A stretch of 52,372 nucleotides of DNA from Methylobacterium sp. E-065 (GCF_022829605.1 NZ_JAKSYD010000118.1:1-52372), one strand, 5' to 3'; shown: positions 36,289 through 47,130, numbered from the stretch's first letter. The notes: a model not told the origin generated them from the letters alone. Program-made: numbers and translations.

Positions 36289-36754
36289 GGCCTGTCTCCC
36301 GGGGATTTCATGAAAGCGTAGGGCGTCGCGCCCCGTAGGCGAGGGGAGGGGGCGCTGCCCGCGTGTCGTAAGCACAAGACGGTCCACCTACGGTTGTCCG
36401 TCCCCAGCTTGCGGGAGAAGCGGCTTCTACTCCCGTCTCAGGTCGCGCGCCCGCATCGTCGCGCCGTCCAGAGGCCACATCGCGGAGGGGCGATCAATCC
36501 GCCTTCCTGAATACAAAACGCAAAATCGGATCGCTGGCGCAGGGTTTGCGAGACACCGCCCGTGACCGCGATGACCGTACTGCCCGTCCACCTGTGGAGC
36601 CTGCCTGCCGCCAAGCTGGCGGTCGCGTTGGTGCGCGTCCCGTCCCCGTTGTCACACCGGGCCATTGCGCCCCTGCCTAAGAATTGTTCAAACTCGCCCA
36701 CAAGGCGTGGGCCGGCGACGCGTGCCTGAGATCCGCACCGCCAGGGAGATCACG
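36289..36754. other. intergenic region between divergent ABC genes
   Basis: These 466 bases separate the fused ATPase (minus) from the binding-protein gene (plus) and should hold both promoters. I see no gene and no clear operator. Confidence 0.4.
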
Positions 36755-38341
36755 ATGGACCGCAGGACCTTCCTCAAGGGTTCGGCCGCGCTCGGGCTGG
36801 CCGCGCCGCAGGTCGCGATGCCGGCGCTCGCCCAGGGCGCCAAGGTGCTGCGCTTCGTACCGCAGGCGAACCTCGCGAATTTCGATCCGATCTGGGGCAC
36901 CCAGTACGTGGTGCGCAACGCCGGCACCCTCGTGTGGGACATGCTCTACGGCGTCGACGACCAGCTGAAGCCGCAGCGCCAGATGGTCGAGTCCGAGGAG
37001 GTCTCGGGCGATCACCTGACCTGGACGTTCCGGCTGCGCCCCGGCCTGATGTGGCACGACGGCGAACCCGTCCTGTCCAAGGACGTGGTGGCGAGCCTCA
37101 CCCGCTGGATGGCCCGCGACCCGATCGGCCTGATGATCCGCGGCGTCCAGGACGAGCTGGCGGCCACCGACGACCGAACCTTCCGCTGGCGCCTCAAGAA
37201 GCCGTTTCCGAAACTCCTTTACGCGCTCGGCAAGACCAACGCCCCGATGGCGCTGATCATGCCGGAGCGGATCGCCAAGACCGACCCGTTCACGCAGATC
37301 ACCGAGTATGTCGGCTCGGGCCCGATGAAGTTCGTGCGCAACGAGTGGGTTCCGGGCGCCCGGGCGGTGTTCGAGAAATACGCCGGCTACAAGCCCCGCG
37401 AGGAGCCGAATTCCTGGCTGGCCGGCGGCAAGCGCATTCTCGTCGACCGGGTCGAGTGGGTGATCATGCCGGACGCCGCCACCGCCTCGGCGGCCCTGCA
37501 GAACGGCGAGGTCGATTGGTGGGAGAACCCGATCTCCGACCTCGTGCCGCTGCTGCGCAAGAACGCCAACCTCGCCGTCGATATCGCCGACCCGCTGGGC
37601 AATGTCGGGTCGTTCCGGATGAACCACCTGTATCCGCCCTTCGACAATCCGAAGATCCGGCAGGCGGTCCTGACCGCCATGAACCAGGAGGATTACATGC
37701 GGGCGATCGTCGGCGACGACGACAGCCTGTGGAAGAAACTCCCCGGCTTCTTCACCCCGGGCACAGCGCTCTACAGCGAGGCGGGCGGGGAGAATGTCGG
37801 CAAGGGCGACATCGCGCTGGGCCGCAAGATGCTCAAGGAGGCCGGCTACAAGGGCGAGCCCGTCACCTGCGTGGTGGCGCAGGACCAGCCGATCACCAAG
37901 GCGCAGGGCGACATCACCGCCGACCTGTTGAAGCAGATGGGCTTCAACGTCGATTTCGTCGCCACCGACTGGGGCACCACCGGCACCCGGCGCGCCTCCA
38001 AGGCGCCGCCGTCGCAGGGTGGCTGGAACATGTTCCACACCTGGCATGCGGGCGCCGACACCATCAACCCGGCGGGCTACCCGGCGGTGCGCGCCAACGG
38101 CGACAAGGCGTGGTTCGGCTGGCCGAACGTCCCGCCCGTGGAGGCGGGGATCACCGAGTGGTTCGACGCCGCCGATCCCGCCTCCGAGAAGGCCGCGATC
38201 GACAAGGTCAACGCCGCCGCCTGCGAGGGCGTGGTCTACGTCCCGACCGGGTTCTTCCTTGGCTACCAGGCATGGCGGAAGAGCGTCTCGGGCATCGTGA
38301 AGGGGCCGATCCCGTTCACCTGGGGGGTGTCGAAGGCGTGA
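36755..38341 (+). CDS. ABC transporter substrate-binding protein, peptide family 5
   Basis: A 528-residue binding protein with a twin-arginine leader (MDRRTFLKGSAALGLAAP, cleavage near ALAQ). The SBP_bac_5 domain contains VWDMLYG, LRPGLMWHDGEPVLSKD and YVGSGPMKF. The start at 36755 is preferred because it gives a correct leader and has AGGGAG upstream. It captures peptides or similar solutes in the periplasm for the permease encoded downstream. It is closely related to the orphan binding protein at 12006-13577. It is first gene of a six-gene operon, separated from the first permease gene by a 374-base gap holding a paired palindromic repeat. Confidence 0.92.
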   Translation: MDRRTFLKGSAALGLAAPQVAMPALAQGAKVLRFVPQANLANFDPIWGTQYVVRNAGTLVWDMLYGVDDQLKPQRQMVESEEVSGDHLTWTFRLRPGLMWHDGEPVLSKDVVASLTRWMARDPIGLMIRGVQDELAATDDRTFRWRLKKPFPKLLYALGKTNAPMALIMPERIAKTDPFTQITEYVGSGPMKFVRNEWVPGARAVFEKYAGYKPREEPNSWLAGGKRILVDRVEWVIMPDAATASAALQNGEVDWWENPISDLVPLLRKNANLAVDIADPLGNVGSFRMNHLYPPFDNPKIRQAVLTAMNQEDYMRAIVGDDDSLWKKLPGFFTPGTALYSEAGGENVGKGDIALGRKMLKEAGYKGEPVTCVVAQDQPITKAQGDITADLLKQMGFNVDFVATDWGTTGTRRASKAPPSQGGWNMFHTWHAGADTINPAGYPAVRANGDKAWFGWPNVPPVEAGITEWFDAADPASEKAAIDKVNAAACEGVVYVPTGFFLGYQAWRKSVSGIVKGPIPFTWGVSKA

Positions 38342-38450
38342 TGGTGCAGGACCTCGCCAAATCGGGTTGCCCGATCCGTCCGGTTTCTCGTGTGGGCTAC
38401 CAGCTTCGGACATTGCGCCCGGCAACGCGGCTGCAGGATGAGGCGCGTGT

Positions 38451-38589
38451 CCCCTCTCCCGAGCGGGAGAGGGGCAGGGTGAGGGATGAGAACTCTCAGG
38501 AAGAGGCGCGACCGATACACGCCGCAAGGCTGTGCTCGATCCTAAACGTTCTCGTCTCTCACCCCAACCCTCTCCCGCACGGGAGAGGG
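38451..38589. repeat. paired palindromic repeat between binding-protein and permease genes
   Basis: The first unit, CCCCTCTCCC-GAGC-GGGAGAGGGG (38451-38474) plus CAGGGTGAGGGATGAGAAC, is followed about 60 bases later by an inverted partner (GTTCTCGTCTCTCACCCCAA, then CCCTCTCCCGCACGGGAGAGGG to 38589). Each unit folds alone, and the two can also pair with each other. The same arrangement recurs at 52160-52256. Confidence 0.75.
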
Positions 38590-38715
38590 GGCCTGTCGCG
38601 ATCGGCCGCTAGCGTCGGCACCCGACTCAGACATGTGAACGCCATCACCCGCAGAGGGGAGACGGGGATGCGTCCAGCCCTTCAGTCCCTCCGGCCAGCA
38701 CGATAGCGAGGACCC

Positions 38716-39657
38716 ATGCTCGGCTATATCGGCAGGCGCATCCTGGCCACCATCCCGGTCATGGCGGTGGTCGGGCTGTTCGTGTTCAGCCTCCTCTACT
38801 TCGCCGATGGCGATCCGGCCGCGATCATCGCGGGCGATCAGGCGAGCCCCGAGGATGTCGCCCGCATCCGCGCCTCGCTCGGCCTCGACCGGCCCTTCCT
38901 GGTGCGGTTCGGGGAATGGTCCTGGCAGATCCTGCACGGGGATCTCGGCACCTCGATCTTCACCAACCTGCCGGTCACCACGATGATCGGCCAGCGGGTA
39001 CAGCCCACCGTCTCGCTGATGCTGGTCACCCTGGTCTTCGCCATCGCGGTGGCGGTGCCGCTCGGCGTCGTCGCCGCCTGGAAGGCCGGCAGCCTGATCG
39101 ACCGCCTCGTCATGGGGCTCGCCGTGATGGGCTTCTCGGTGCCGGTCTTCGTGGTCGGCTACATCCTGGCCTACGTCTTCGCCCTCGAACTCGGCTGGCT
39201 GCCCGTGCAGGGCTACACGCCGATCGAGCAGGGGCTCTGGCCGTGGCTGTCGAACCTGATCCTGCCCGCGGTGACGCTCGGCCTCGTCTACATCGCGCTG
39301 ATCGCCCGGGTGACCCGGGCCACCATGCTCGACGTGCTGAGCCAGGATTACGTGCGCACCGCCCGGGCCAAGGGTCTGTCGCAGGGCCCGGTCCTGTTCA
39401 TCCACGCCCTCAAGAACGCCGCGGTGCCGATCGTTACCGTCATCGGCATCGGCATCGCCCTGCTGATCGGCGGCGCGGTGGTGACCGAGACGGTGTTCGC
39501 GATCCCCGGCCTCGGGCGGCTCACGGTCGATGCGATCCTGCGACGCGACTACCCGGTCATCCAGGGCGTCGTGCTGCTGTTCAGCTTCGTCTACGTGCTG
39601 GTGAACCTCGCCATCGACCTCTTCTACACCGTGCTCGACCCGAGGATCCGCTATTGA
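38716..39657 (+). CDS. ABC transporter permease, DppB type
   Basis: A 313-residue inner-membrane subunit with six predicted helices. It begins MLGYIGRRILATIPVM, followed by the large periplasmic loop with LGLDRPFLVRFGEW. The coupling (EAA-type) loop is DYVRTARAKGLS near residue 213, and the C-terminus ([13 protein letters not shown]) is typical of DppB/OppB. It forms the translocation pore together with the DppC-type protein. Its stop overlaps the next start (TTGA), so the two are translationally coupled. Confidence 0.92.
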   Translation: MLGYIGRRILATIPVMAVVGLFVFSLLYFADGDPAAIIAGDQASPEDVARIRASLGLDRPFLVRFGEWSWQILHGDLGTSIFTNLPVTTMIGQRVQPTVSLMLVTLVFAIAVAVPLGVVAAWKAGSLIDRLVMGLAVMGFSVPVFVVGYILAYVFALELGWLPVQGYTPIEQGLWPWLSNLILPAVTLGLVYIALIARVTRATMLDVLSQDYVRTARAKGLSQGPVLFIHALKNAAVPIVTVIGIGIALLIGGAVVTETVFAIPGLGRLTVDAILRRDYPVIQGVVLLFSFVYVLVNLAIDLFYTVLDPRIRY

Positions 39658-40628
39658 CCGCGACCGTCGCGCCCTTCCCCGATCGCGCCCCGCAGGCGGG
39701 TGCTCCGCCCGGCGGCACGCTCTCAAAGGCCTCGCCGCCGCCGGGCCTCGCTATCGCGGCGCCGCTGCCGGACGTGATCCCGGTGCGCAAGCGCCGGGGC
39801 CCGGTCTGGACCTATATCCGCCGCAACCCGACCATCGTGGCCGGCGGCCTGCTGTTGCTGATCGTGTTCCTGATGGCGGCGCTGGCACCGTGGCTCGGCA
39901 CCGTCGATCCGACCGCCCTGGCGCCGGCCAAGCGGACCCGGATGCCCTCCGCGCAGTACTGGTTCGGCACCGACATGCTCGGCCGCGACGTCTACTCGCG
40001 GGTGGTCTACGGGGCTCGGGTCTCGCTGCTGGTCGGCTTCTCGGTGGCGTTCCTCGCCTCGATCGCGGGGCTCGCGGTCGGGCTCGTCTCCGGCATGGTG
40101 CGCTGGCTCGACGGGATCGTCATGCGGGTCGTCGACGGCATGATGTCGATTCCGCCGATCCTGCTCGCCATCGCGCTGATGGCGCTGACCCGCGGCTCGG
40201 TCCAGAACGTCATTGTGGCGATCACCATCGCGGAGATCCCGCGCGTCGCCCGCCTCGTGCGCGGCGTGGTGCTGTCCCTGCGCGAGCAGCCCTATGTCGA
40301 GGCGGCGGTGACCACGGGCACGCGGATGCCGGCGATCATCTGGCGCCATATCCTGCCCAACACGCTCGCGCCCATGACCGTGCAGGCGACCTACATCTGC
40401 GCCTCCGCGATGATCACCGAGGCGATCCTGTCGTTCATCGGCGCGGGCGTACCGCCCTCGACGCCCTCCTGGGGCAACATCATGGCCGAGGGCCGGGCGC
40501 TCTGGCAGGTGAAGTTCTACATCATCCTGTTCCCGGCGATCTTCCTGTCCACCACCGTTCTGGCGGTGAACCTCGTCGGCGACGGCCTGCGCGACGCCCT
40601 TGATCCCCGCATGGCGAAAGACGTCTGA
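39654..40628 (+). CDS. ABC transporter permease, DppC type
   Basis: A 324-residue inner-membrane subunit from a TTG start that overlaps the upstream stop (TTGA); no better in-frame ATG lies before the first helix. The N-terminal 45 residues are polar and proline-rich. The body has [20 protein letters not shown], the coupling loop [20 protein letters not shown] and the DppC ending [16 protein letters not shown]. It pairs with the DppB-type permease. Its stop overlaps the next ATG (ATGA). Confidence 0.9.
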   Translation: MTATVAPFPDRAPQAGAPPGGTLSKASPPPGLAIAAPLPDVIPVRKRRGPVWTYIRRNPTIVAGGLLLLIVFLMAALAPWLGTVDPTALAPAKRTRMPSAQYWFGTDMLGRDVYSRVVYGARVSLLVGFSVAFLASIAGLAVGLVSGMVRWLDGIVMRVVDGMMSIPPILLAIALMALTRGSVQNVIVAITIAEIPRVARLVRGVVLSLREQPYVEAAVTTGTRMPAIIWRHILPNTLAPMTVQATYICASAMITEAILSFIGAGVPPSTPSWGNIMAEGRALWQVKFYIILFPAIFLSTTVLAVNLVGDGLRDALDPRMAKDV

Positions 40629-41622
40629 TGAGCGGCGCACCCCTCCTGTCGATCGAGAACCTGCAGGTTCATTTCCGCACCCCCGACGGGGTCAACCGGG
40701 CGGTGGACGGGGTCTCGTTCGCGATCGGGTCTGGCGAGACCCTGGCGATCGTGGGCGAATCCGGCTGCGGCAAGTCGGTGACCTCCATGTCGATCTTGCG
40801 GCTCCTGCCCGAGCCCCCGGCCCGCATCGCCGGTGCCATCAAGTTCGAAGGACAGAACCTCCTCGATCTGCCGGACCGCGCCATGCGCAAGATCCGCGGC
40901 AACGACATCAGCGTGATCTTCCAGGAGCCGATGACCTCGTTGAACCCGGTCCTGACGGTCGGCCGCCAGATCGGCGAGACCCTGCGCCTGCACCAGGGCT
41001 TGAGCCGGCGCGAGGCCGAGGAGCGGGCCGTGGAGATGCTGACGCTGGTCGGCATCCCCGAGCCGCGGCGCCGGGTACGGGAATATCCGCACCAGCTCTC
41101 CGGCGGCATGCGCCAGCGGGTGATGATCGCCATCGCGCTCGCCTGCTCGCCGAAACTCCTGATCGCCGACGAGCCGACCACGGCGCTGGACGTGACCATC
41201 CAGGCCCAGATCCTCGACCTGATGCGCGACCTGAAGGCCCGGGTCGGCGCCGCCATCATGCTGATCACCCACGATCTCGGCGTGGTGGCCGAAGTCGCCG
41301 ACCGGGTGGTGGTGATGTATGCCGGCCGCAAGGTCGAGGAGGCGCCGGTCCGCGAGCTGTTCCGGGCGCCGCGCCATCCCTACACCCGCGGCCTGATGGG
41401 GGCGGTGCCGAAGCTCGGCGCGGTCGAGCACGGGGCCGACGCACGGCTCGCCGAGATCCCCGGCATGGTGCCGAGCCTCAAGGGGCGGATCGAGGGCTGC
41501 GTCTTCGCCGGCCGCTGCCCGGACGTGACCGACCTGTGCCGCACCTATGCCCCCGCCCTGGAGCCGAAGGCCCCAGGCCATCTCGCCGCCTGCCACTACG
41601 CGCCGAAGGACGCCCTCGCGGC

Positions 41623-41626
<4 letters not shown>
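40628..41626 (+). CDS. ABC transporter ATPase, DppD type
   Basis: A 332-residue ATPase with Walker [10 protein letters not shown] (about 45), Q-loop [10 protein letters not shown], signature LSGGMRQRV, Walker [13 protein letters not shown] and switch His in LITHDLG. The C-terminal oligopeptide extension carries [14 protein letters not shown], the Cys-rich segment that holds an iron-sulfur cluster in some relatives. It energises uptake through the DppBC-type pore. It overlaps both neighbours by 1-4 bases. Confidence 0.92.
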
Positions 41627-42639
<1,013 letters not shown>

Positions 42640-42652
42640 CCCGGAGCCAGAC

Positions 42653-43792
42653 GTGCAGCACGACCTTATCCTGAAGGGCGCACGGGTCATCGACCCGTCG
42701 CAGAACCATGACGGCCTCTGCGATGTCGCCTTCGCGGGTGGCCGGGTCTCGGGCTTCGGCCGCGACCTCCCGGCCGGTCCGGGCACGCAGGTGCGCGACA
42801 TGGCCGGTGCGATCGTGACGCCCGGCCTGATCGACCTCCACACCCATGTCTATTGGGGCGGTACCTCGATCGGCATCGACGCCGACGAATTCTGCCGGAC
42901 CTCCGGGGTCACCACGTCGGTCGATACCGGCAGCGCCGGGCCCGGCAACTTCGCCGGCTTCCGCAAGCACGTCATCGACCGCTCGGAGGCGCGGATCCTC
43001 GCCTACCTGCACGTCTCCTTCGCGGGCATCTACGCGTTCTCGAAGACCATCATGGTCGGTGAGAGCCAGGATCCGCGCCTCATGGCGCCCCGCGAGGCCG
43101 TCGAGGTCGCCGAGGCCAACCGGGACGTGATCATCGGCATCAAGGTCCGGGTCGGGCGCAATTCCTCGGGCGACCAGGGCACCGCGCCGCTCGGCATCGC
43201 GCTTCAGGTGGCGGAGGAAACCGGGCTGCCGCTGATGGCCCATATCGACGAGCCGCCGCCGAGCTACGAGGAGGTGCTGGCCATGCTCCGCCCCGGAGAC
43301 GTGCTGACCCACGCCTTCCGGCCGTTCCCCAATTCCCCGGTGACCGCCCAAGGCGCCGTGAAGCCCGCCTTGCGCGAGGCCCGCGCCCGGGGCGTGCTGT
43401 TCGACATCGGCCACGGCAAGGGCTCGTTCGCGTTCAAGACGGCGCGGGCCATGATGGCGGGCGGCTTCCTGCCCGATACGATCTCGTCGGACGTGCACCA
43501 GCTCTGCATCGACGGGCCGGCCTTCGATCAGGTCACCACCATGTCCAAGATGCTCTGCCTCGGCATGAGCCTCACCGACGTGATCGCCGCCTCCACGGTG
43601 AACGCCGCCGTGGCGGTGAAGCGGATGGAGTACGGCACCCTGAAGGTCGGCGCGCTCGGCGATGCCACCGTGCTGGCAGTCCGGGACGGTGCATTCGACT
43701 ACGTCGACACACGCGGCGAGCACATGACCGGCGCGCAGCGGATCACCGCCGAGGGCGTCGTGCTCAAGGGCCGGTGGTGGCATCCGGCGTAA
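42653..43792 (+). CDS. amidohydrolase/deacetylase-family metallohydrolase
   Basis: A 379-residue cytoplasmic TIM-barrel hydrolase from a GTG start with GGAG upstream. The family order is visible: N-terminal beta-sandwich (LKGARVIDPSQNHDG), metal pair HTH in LIDLHTHVYWGG (about 62), SGVTTSVDTGSAG, possible bridging Lys in IGIKVRVGR, His ligands in MAHIDEPPP and LTHAFRP, and metal Asp in ISSDVHQ. It fits the EF_0837/AHA_3915 group of amidohydrolases; related enzymes split N-acylated amino acids or cyclic amides. As last gene of the peptide-transporter operon it probably processes the imported solute. Confidence 0.88.
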   Translation: MQHDLILKGARVIDPSQNHDGLCDVAFAGGRVSGFGRDLPAGPGTQVRDMAGAIVTPGLIDLHTHVYWGGTSIGIDADEFCRTSGVTTSVDTGSAGPGNFAGFRKHVIDRSEARILAYLHVSFAGIYAFSKTIMVGESQDPRLMAPREAVEVAEANRDVIIGIKVRVGRNSSGDQGTAPLGIALQVAEETGLPLMAHIDEPPPSYEEVLAMLRPGDVLTHAFRPFPNSPVTAQGAVKPALREARARGVLFDIGHGKGSFAFKTARAMMAGGFLPDTISSDVHQLCIDGPAFDQVTTMSKMLCLGMSLTDVIAASTVNAAVAVKRMEYGTLKVGALGDATVLAVRDGAFDYVDTRGEHMTGAQRITAEGVVLKGRWWHPA

Positions 43793-43931
43793 CTAGGATA
43801 TCGGTCCTGTTACATACAAAATAACGGCCTTTACAGCCTCTTCGGCGCACCGATACACTTTCCCGTGAGGGCCAGGCCATCGTGGAGCCCTCAGCGAAAC
43901 GCGCACCAAGCCGCGGCGCCCGGGAGGATGG

Positions 43932-44702
43932 ATGGATACGGATCGACCTCTTCTGGAGGTGGACGGGGTCACGCTTCGGTACAAGACGCGGGACCATCTG
44001 GTAACGGCGACCTACCGGGTGAGCTTCCGGGTGTTTCCCGGGGACCGGTTCGTGCTGCTGGGCCCTTCGGGTTGCGGGAAGTCGACGCTGCTGAAGGCCG
44101 TGGGCGGCTACATGGCCCCCACCGAGGGCGAGATCCGCCTCAAGGGCCGGCCGGTCACCCAGCCCGGGCCCGACCGGATGATGGTGTTCCAGGAATTCGA
44201 CCAGCTCCTACCCTGGAAGACGGTGCGCCAGAACGTCGTGTTCGCACTCGAAGCCTCCGGCCGGCTGACCGGCAAGGCCGCGCGCGAGCGGGCGGACCTG
44301 TACATCGACAAGGTCAACCTGACCCGCTTCGCCGACAGCTACCCGCACACGCTGTCGGGCGGCATGAAGCAGCGCGTGGCCATCGCCCGCGGCATGGCGA
44401 TGGAGCCCGACATCCTGCTCATGGACGAGCCGTTCGCGGCGCTCGACGCGCTCACGCGCCGGCGCATGCAGGACGAGCTTCTGGCCCTGTGGGAGGGCAC
44501 GCGCTTCACCGTGCTGTTCGTGACCCACTCGATCCCGGAAGCGATCAAGATCGGCGCGCGCATCCTGCTGCTGTCGCCCCACCCGGGCGAGGTCAAGGCC
44601 GAGCTCAACAGCGCCGACACCCCCGAGGCGGCGTTGCGCCTGGAGAATCGCATCCAGCAGATGCTGTTTTCCGAGGCGATTCCGGAGGCCGAGAATGTCT
44701 AG
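43932..44702 (+). CDS. NitT/TauT-type ABC ATPase (SsuB/TauB-like)
   Basis: A 256-residue ATPase with Walker A GPSGCGKST (about 40), FQEFDQLLPWKTV, signature LSGGMKQRV, Walker B ILLMDEPFAALD and FVTHSIPEA. It belongs to the nitrate/sulfonate/taurine import family. It overlaps the permease gene by eight bases. No binding protein is encoded in this window next to the pair, so the solute (sulfonate, nitrate, pyrimidine or bicarbonate are family options) is open. Confidence 0.9.
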   Translation: MDTDRPLLEVDGVTLRYKTRDHLVTATYRVSFRVFPGDRFVLLGPSGCGKSTLLKAVGGYMAPTEGEIRLKGRPVTQPGPDRMMVFQEFDQLLPWKTVRQNVVFALEASGRLTGKAARERADLYIDKVNLTRFADSYPHTLSGGMKQRVAIARGMAMEPDILLMDEPFAALDALTRRRMQDELLALWEGTRFTVLFVTHSIPEAIKIGARILLLSPHPGEVKAELNSADTPEAALRLENRIQQMLFSEAIPEAENV

Positions 44703-45618
44703 CGCCCTCGCCGACCCGCCGGCTGCTGCCCCGCCGCCCGTCCACCGGGCGCCCTCGGCACGGCCCGAGATCGTCCACACGCTCGGGCCGGCCCGGGACG
44801 GGACGGCTGCGCCGGTGGTGGAGAAGCCGCTGTCGATCCTCGAGCGGCTCTACAACCAGGGCTGGCTGCGCAAGCTGATGATCCTGGCCGTGCTGGCGGG
44901 AATCTGGGAGGTCTATGGCCGCTACCTCGACAACGACCTCCTGTTCCCGACCTTCTCGGCCACCGTCGAAGCCTTCTTCCGAGGCATCATGGATGGCACG
45001 TTGCCGGCCCGCGCCTGGTCGTCGCTGCAGGTGCTGCTGATGGGCTACGCCGCCGGGGTCGCGCTGGCGAGCGTGCTGACGGGGCTCGCCATCGCCACGC
45101 GGGTGGGCACGGATGTGCTGGAGACGCTGACCGCCATGTTCAACCCGCTGCCGGCGATCGCGCTGCTGCCGCTGGCGCTGATCTGGTTCGGCCTCGGCAA
45201 TGGCAGCCTGATCTTCGTGCTGGTGCATTCGGTGACCTGGGCGATCGCGCTCAACACCCATTCGGGCTTCCTGTCGGTAAGCCGGACGCTGACGATGGTG
45301 GGGCGCAATTACGGGCTCTCGGGCCCGCGGCTGATCGGCAAGATCCTGATCCCGGCGGCGTTCCCGGCCATCCTGACGGGCCTGAAGGTGGGCTGGGCCT
45401 TCGCGTGGCGCACGCTGATCGCGGCCGAGCTGGTCTTCGGCGTGTCCTCGGGCTCGGGAGGGCTGGGGTGGTTCATCTTCGAGAACAAGAACATGCTCGA
45501 CATCCCCAACGTGTTCGCCGGGCTGCTGACCGTGATCCTGATCGGCTTGGTGGTCGAGAACCTGATCTTCCAGACCATCGAAGCCCGCACCATCCGGCGC
45601 TGGGGCATGCAGGCCTGA
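44695..45618 (+). CDS. NitT/TauT-type ABC permease (SsuC/TauC-like)
   Basis: A 307-residue permease with an unusually long proline-rich cytoplasmic N-terminus (about 1-60) and then six helices. The coupling loop follows the family pattern (GRNYGLSGPRLIGKILIPAAFPAILTGL is cut here to GRNYGLSGPRL and FPAILTGLK, about 203-225), and GWAFAWRTLIAAELVFG is typical of TauC/SsuC. The start at 44695 lies inside the upstream stop region, implying coupling. Nothing downstream belongs to the operon. Confidence 0.9.
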   Translation: MSSALADPPAAAPPPVHRAPSARPEIVHTLGPARDGTAAPVVEKPLSILERLYNQGWLRKLMILAVLAGIWEVYGRYLDNDLLFPTFSATVEAFFRGIMDGTLPARAWSSLQVLLMGYAAGVALASVLTGLAIATRVGTDVLETLTAMFNPLPAIALLPLALIWFGLGNGSLIFVLVHSVTWAIALNTHSGFLSVSRTLTMVGRNYGLSGPRLIGKILIPAAFPAILTGLKVGWAFAWRTLIAAELVFGVSSGSGGLGWFIFENKNMLDIPNVFAGLLTVILIGLVVENLIFQTIEARTIRRWGMQA

Positions 45619-46106
45619 GCATGCACGCCTGAGATAAACCGGTCCCGGCAGAAGGCGTTCCGCCGGAGCGGCTTCCGCACTGCGACGCAGGCCCGGCGTG
45701 TCGCACCGGGTCTCGGCCTGCGCGTGCGACTGTGCGGGCCGCAGCGGCGATGCTGCCGCGCCCGAGCTTTCCCAGGAGCAGATCCGCGCGTCATCGCGCG
45801 GTGCGATCCCCGGCCGATCCCACCACCGCGCGAAGTCCGATCGACTGCGCCGCTCGAACGACCGTGATTCGCTATCCACACTTCAGACATCCGTCGCGGT
45901 CCGAAATGGTCTCATCCCGTAAAAAATGATCCGCGCACAGGCCGAGACGATATTGGGCGTCAGTGACGAACGATGATGCTATAAGTAGCCTCGATTTGTG
46001 GTTGAACCGGTTGAGAATAACCTTATTAGGGGCTGGATATCTGCCAGGATGAATTAAAATTCTTTCTCATCGGCAAGATCTTGGTCAAGACCGTCTTGAC
46101 ACAAGC
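45619..46106. other. intergenic region upstream of the MucR-like gene
   Basis: These 488 bases contain no convincing gene. The last 200 bases are relatively AT-rich and include a GGTTGA direct repeat (near 46001-46014) and the palindrome listed next. Confidence 0.4.
46084..46100. promoter_or_regulatory. palindrome upstream of the MucR-like gene
   Basis: GTCAAGA (46084-46090) and TCTTGAC (46094-46100) flank CCG. An overlapping smaller dyad, TCTTG-GT-CAAGA, ends at 46090. The right arm contains TTGACA, like a -35 box. It is a candidate operator, possibly for autoregulation. Confidence 0.5.
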
Positions 46107-46616
46107 ATGGGTTTTGCTTTTGGAACCTACGACGCCACCCTTGAAAGCTTTGATCGGACCCGCGCTGTGCCCGAAAGAAATCCAGAGTCCGCCCTCGAGC
46201 GCGTCAAGCTCGCTGCCGAAATCGTTGCGGCTTATGTCTCGAACAATCCCGTCCCGCCGACCGCACTGCCCGAGCTGATGGCGGGCGTGCATGCGGCGCT
46301 GAACAATCTCGGCGGCCCGCGCACCGTTGAGGCCGCGCAGCCGGTCGAGCAGCCGACGCCTGCGCAGATCCGCAAGTCGGTCCAGCAGGACGGTATCACC
46401 AGCTTCATCGACGGGCGGTCCTACAAGACCCTGAAGCGCCATCTCACCGCCCACGGCTTGACGCCCGAGCAGTACCGGGAGCGCTACGGCCTGCCGGAGG
46501 ATTACCCGATGACGGCTCCTGGCTATGCCGCTCAGCGCTCAGCGCTCGCGAAGGCGATCGGCCTCGGTGTCCCCGGCGGCCGGGTCGATCAGCGCCGGAC
46601 GGGTACGAACGGCTGA
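46107..46616 (+). CDS. MucR/Ros-family transcriptional regulator lacking the zinc-finger cysteines
   Basis: A 169-residue protein. The N-terminal helical region (LAAEIVAAYVSNNPVPPTALPEL, shown here as AAEIVAAYVSNNPVP) and the C-terminal DNA-binding part (FIDGRSYKTLKRHLTAHGL, then TPEQYRERYGLPEDYPM) are diagnostic. The Cys pair expected before the DGK-type segment is absent (ITSFIDG), as in some rhizobial homologues that fold without zinc. The ATG at 46107 sits directly behind a palindrome; a GTG at 46167 (VPERNPES) may be the true start, since the first 20 codons look weakly coding. Family members are global regulators of exopolysaccharide, motility and symbiosis genes. Confidence 0.85.
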   Translation: MGFAFGTYDATLESFDRTRAVPERNPESALERVKLAAEIVAAYVSNNPVPPTALPELMAGVHAALNNLGGPRTVEAAQPVEQPTPAQIRKSVQQDGITSFIDGRSYKTLKRHLTAHGLTPEQYRERYGLPEDYPMTAPGYAAQRSALAKAIGLGVPGGRVDQRRTGTNG

Positions 46617-46939
46617 TCGGTGTCCCGCCGCGCTACGGTCTGTCGATCCGCTCTGCTCCGGAACGGCAGCACCTGCGCGGTCATCGGATCGGACCGGAAC
46701 CACCGACCGAGATCGGGGCGTGCGGGCCGACCGAAGGTATCGGCCCAACTCAGCTTGATGACTTCACCCGGCGTCACCGGGTCCGCGGGCTCCGCATCGG
46801 ACTGTGCCACCTTGCGTTGACCCGCGCCGATCCAGCGCGTGACCCGTTTGTCGGCCCCGCGGCGCAACGCGGGCGGCACTTCCGGCAGGGCGCGCTTGGC
46901 GGATCGCCGGATATCGTCGGGCTGGTCTGAAATGGACAC
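46589..46939 (-). CDS. hypothetical protein
   Basis: A 116-residue basic protein from a GTG start (VSISDQPDDIRRSAKRALPEVP). It contains RWIGAGQRKVAQ and, in the second half, PGEVIKLSWADTFGRPARPDLGRW. An alternative start at 47080 adds an unlikely N-terminus. The family is not recognised. Its 3' end overlaps the end of the convergent MucR-like gene by 28 bases. Confidence 0.5.
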   Translation of the reverse strand: MSISDQPDDIRRSAKRALPEVPPALRRGADKRVTRWIGAGQRKVAQSDAEPADPVTPGEVIKLSWADTFGRPARPDLGRWFRSDPMTAQVLPFRSRADRQTVARRDTDQPFVPVRR

Positions 46940-47130
46940 GCTGAAAGAATCCCGGCCGCATTCGAAGTGCGAGCGTGGACGGATAGCGGGTTCGGCCGAG
47001 GATCCGCCGGGGGCGCTCGACCCTCGACACGACGCCATCCTACCGAAAGGCCTGATTCCCGACAGGGCAACGCTGTCCAAAAAACTTGTCTCAGCGTCCC
47101 AGATGGGCCCGATTTTGGCCTGAGAGGCGC

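Noticed and set aside
38342..38715. The paired palindromes considered as an insertion-sequence end or MITE
   Set aside because: No target-site duplication or transposase is visible, and each half is itself a hairpin, which fits REP-like elements better.
45698..45922. Short frames downstream of the NitT-type permease
   Set aside because: Two overlapping frames of similar length, neither with a good start or family resemblance.
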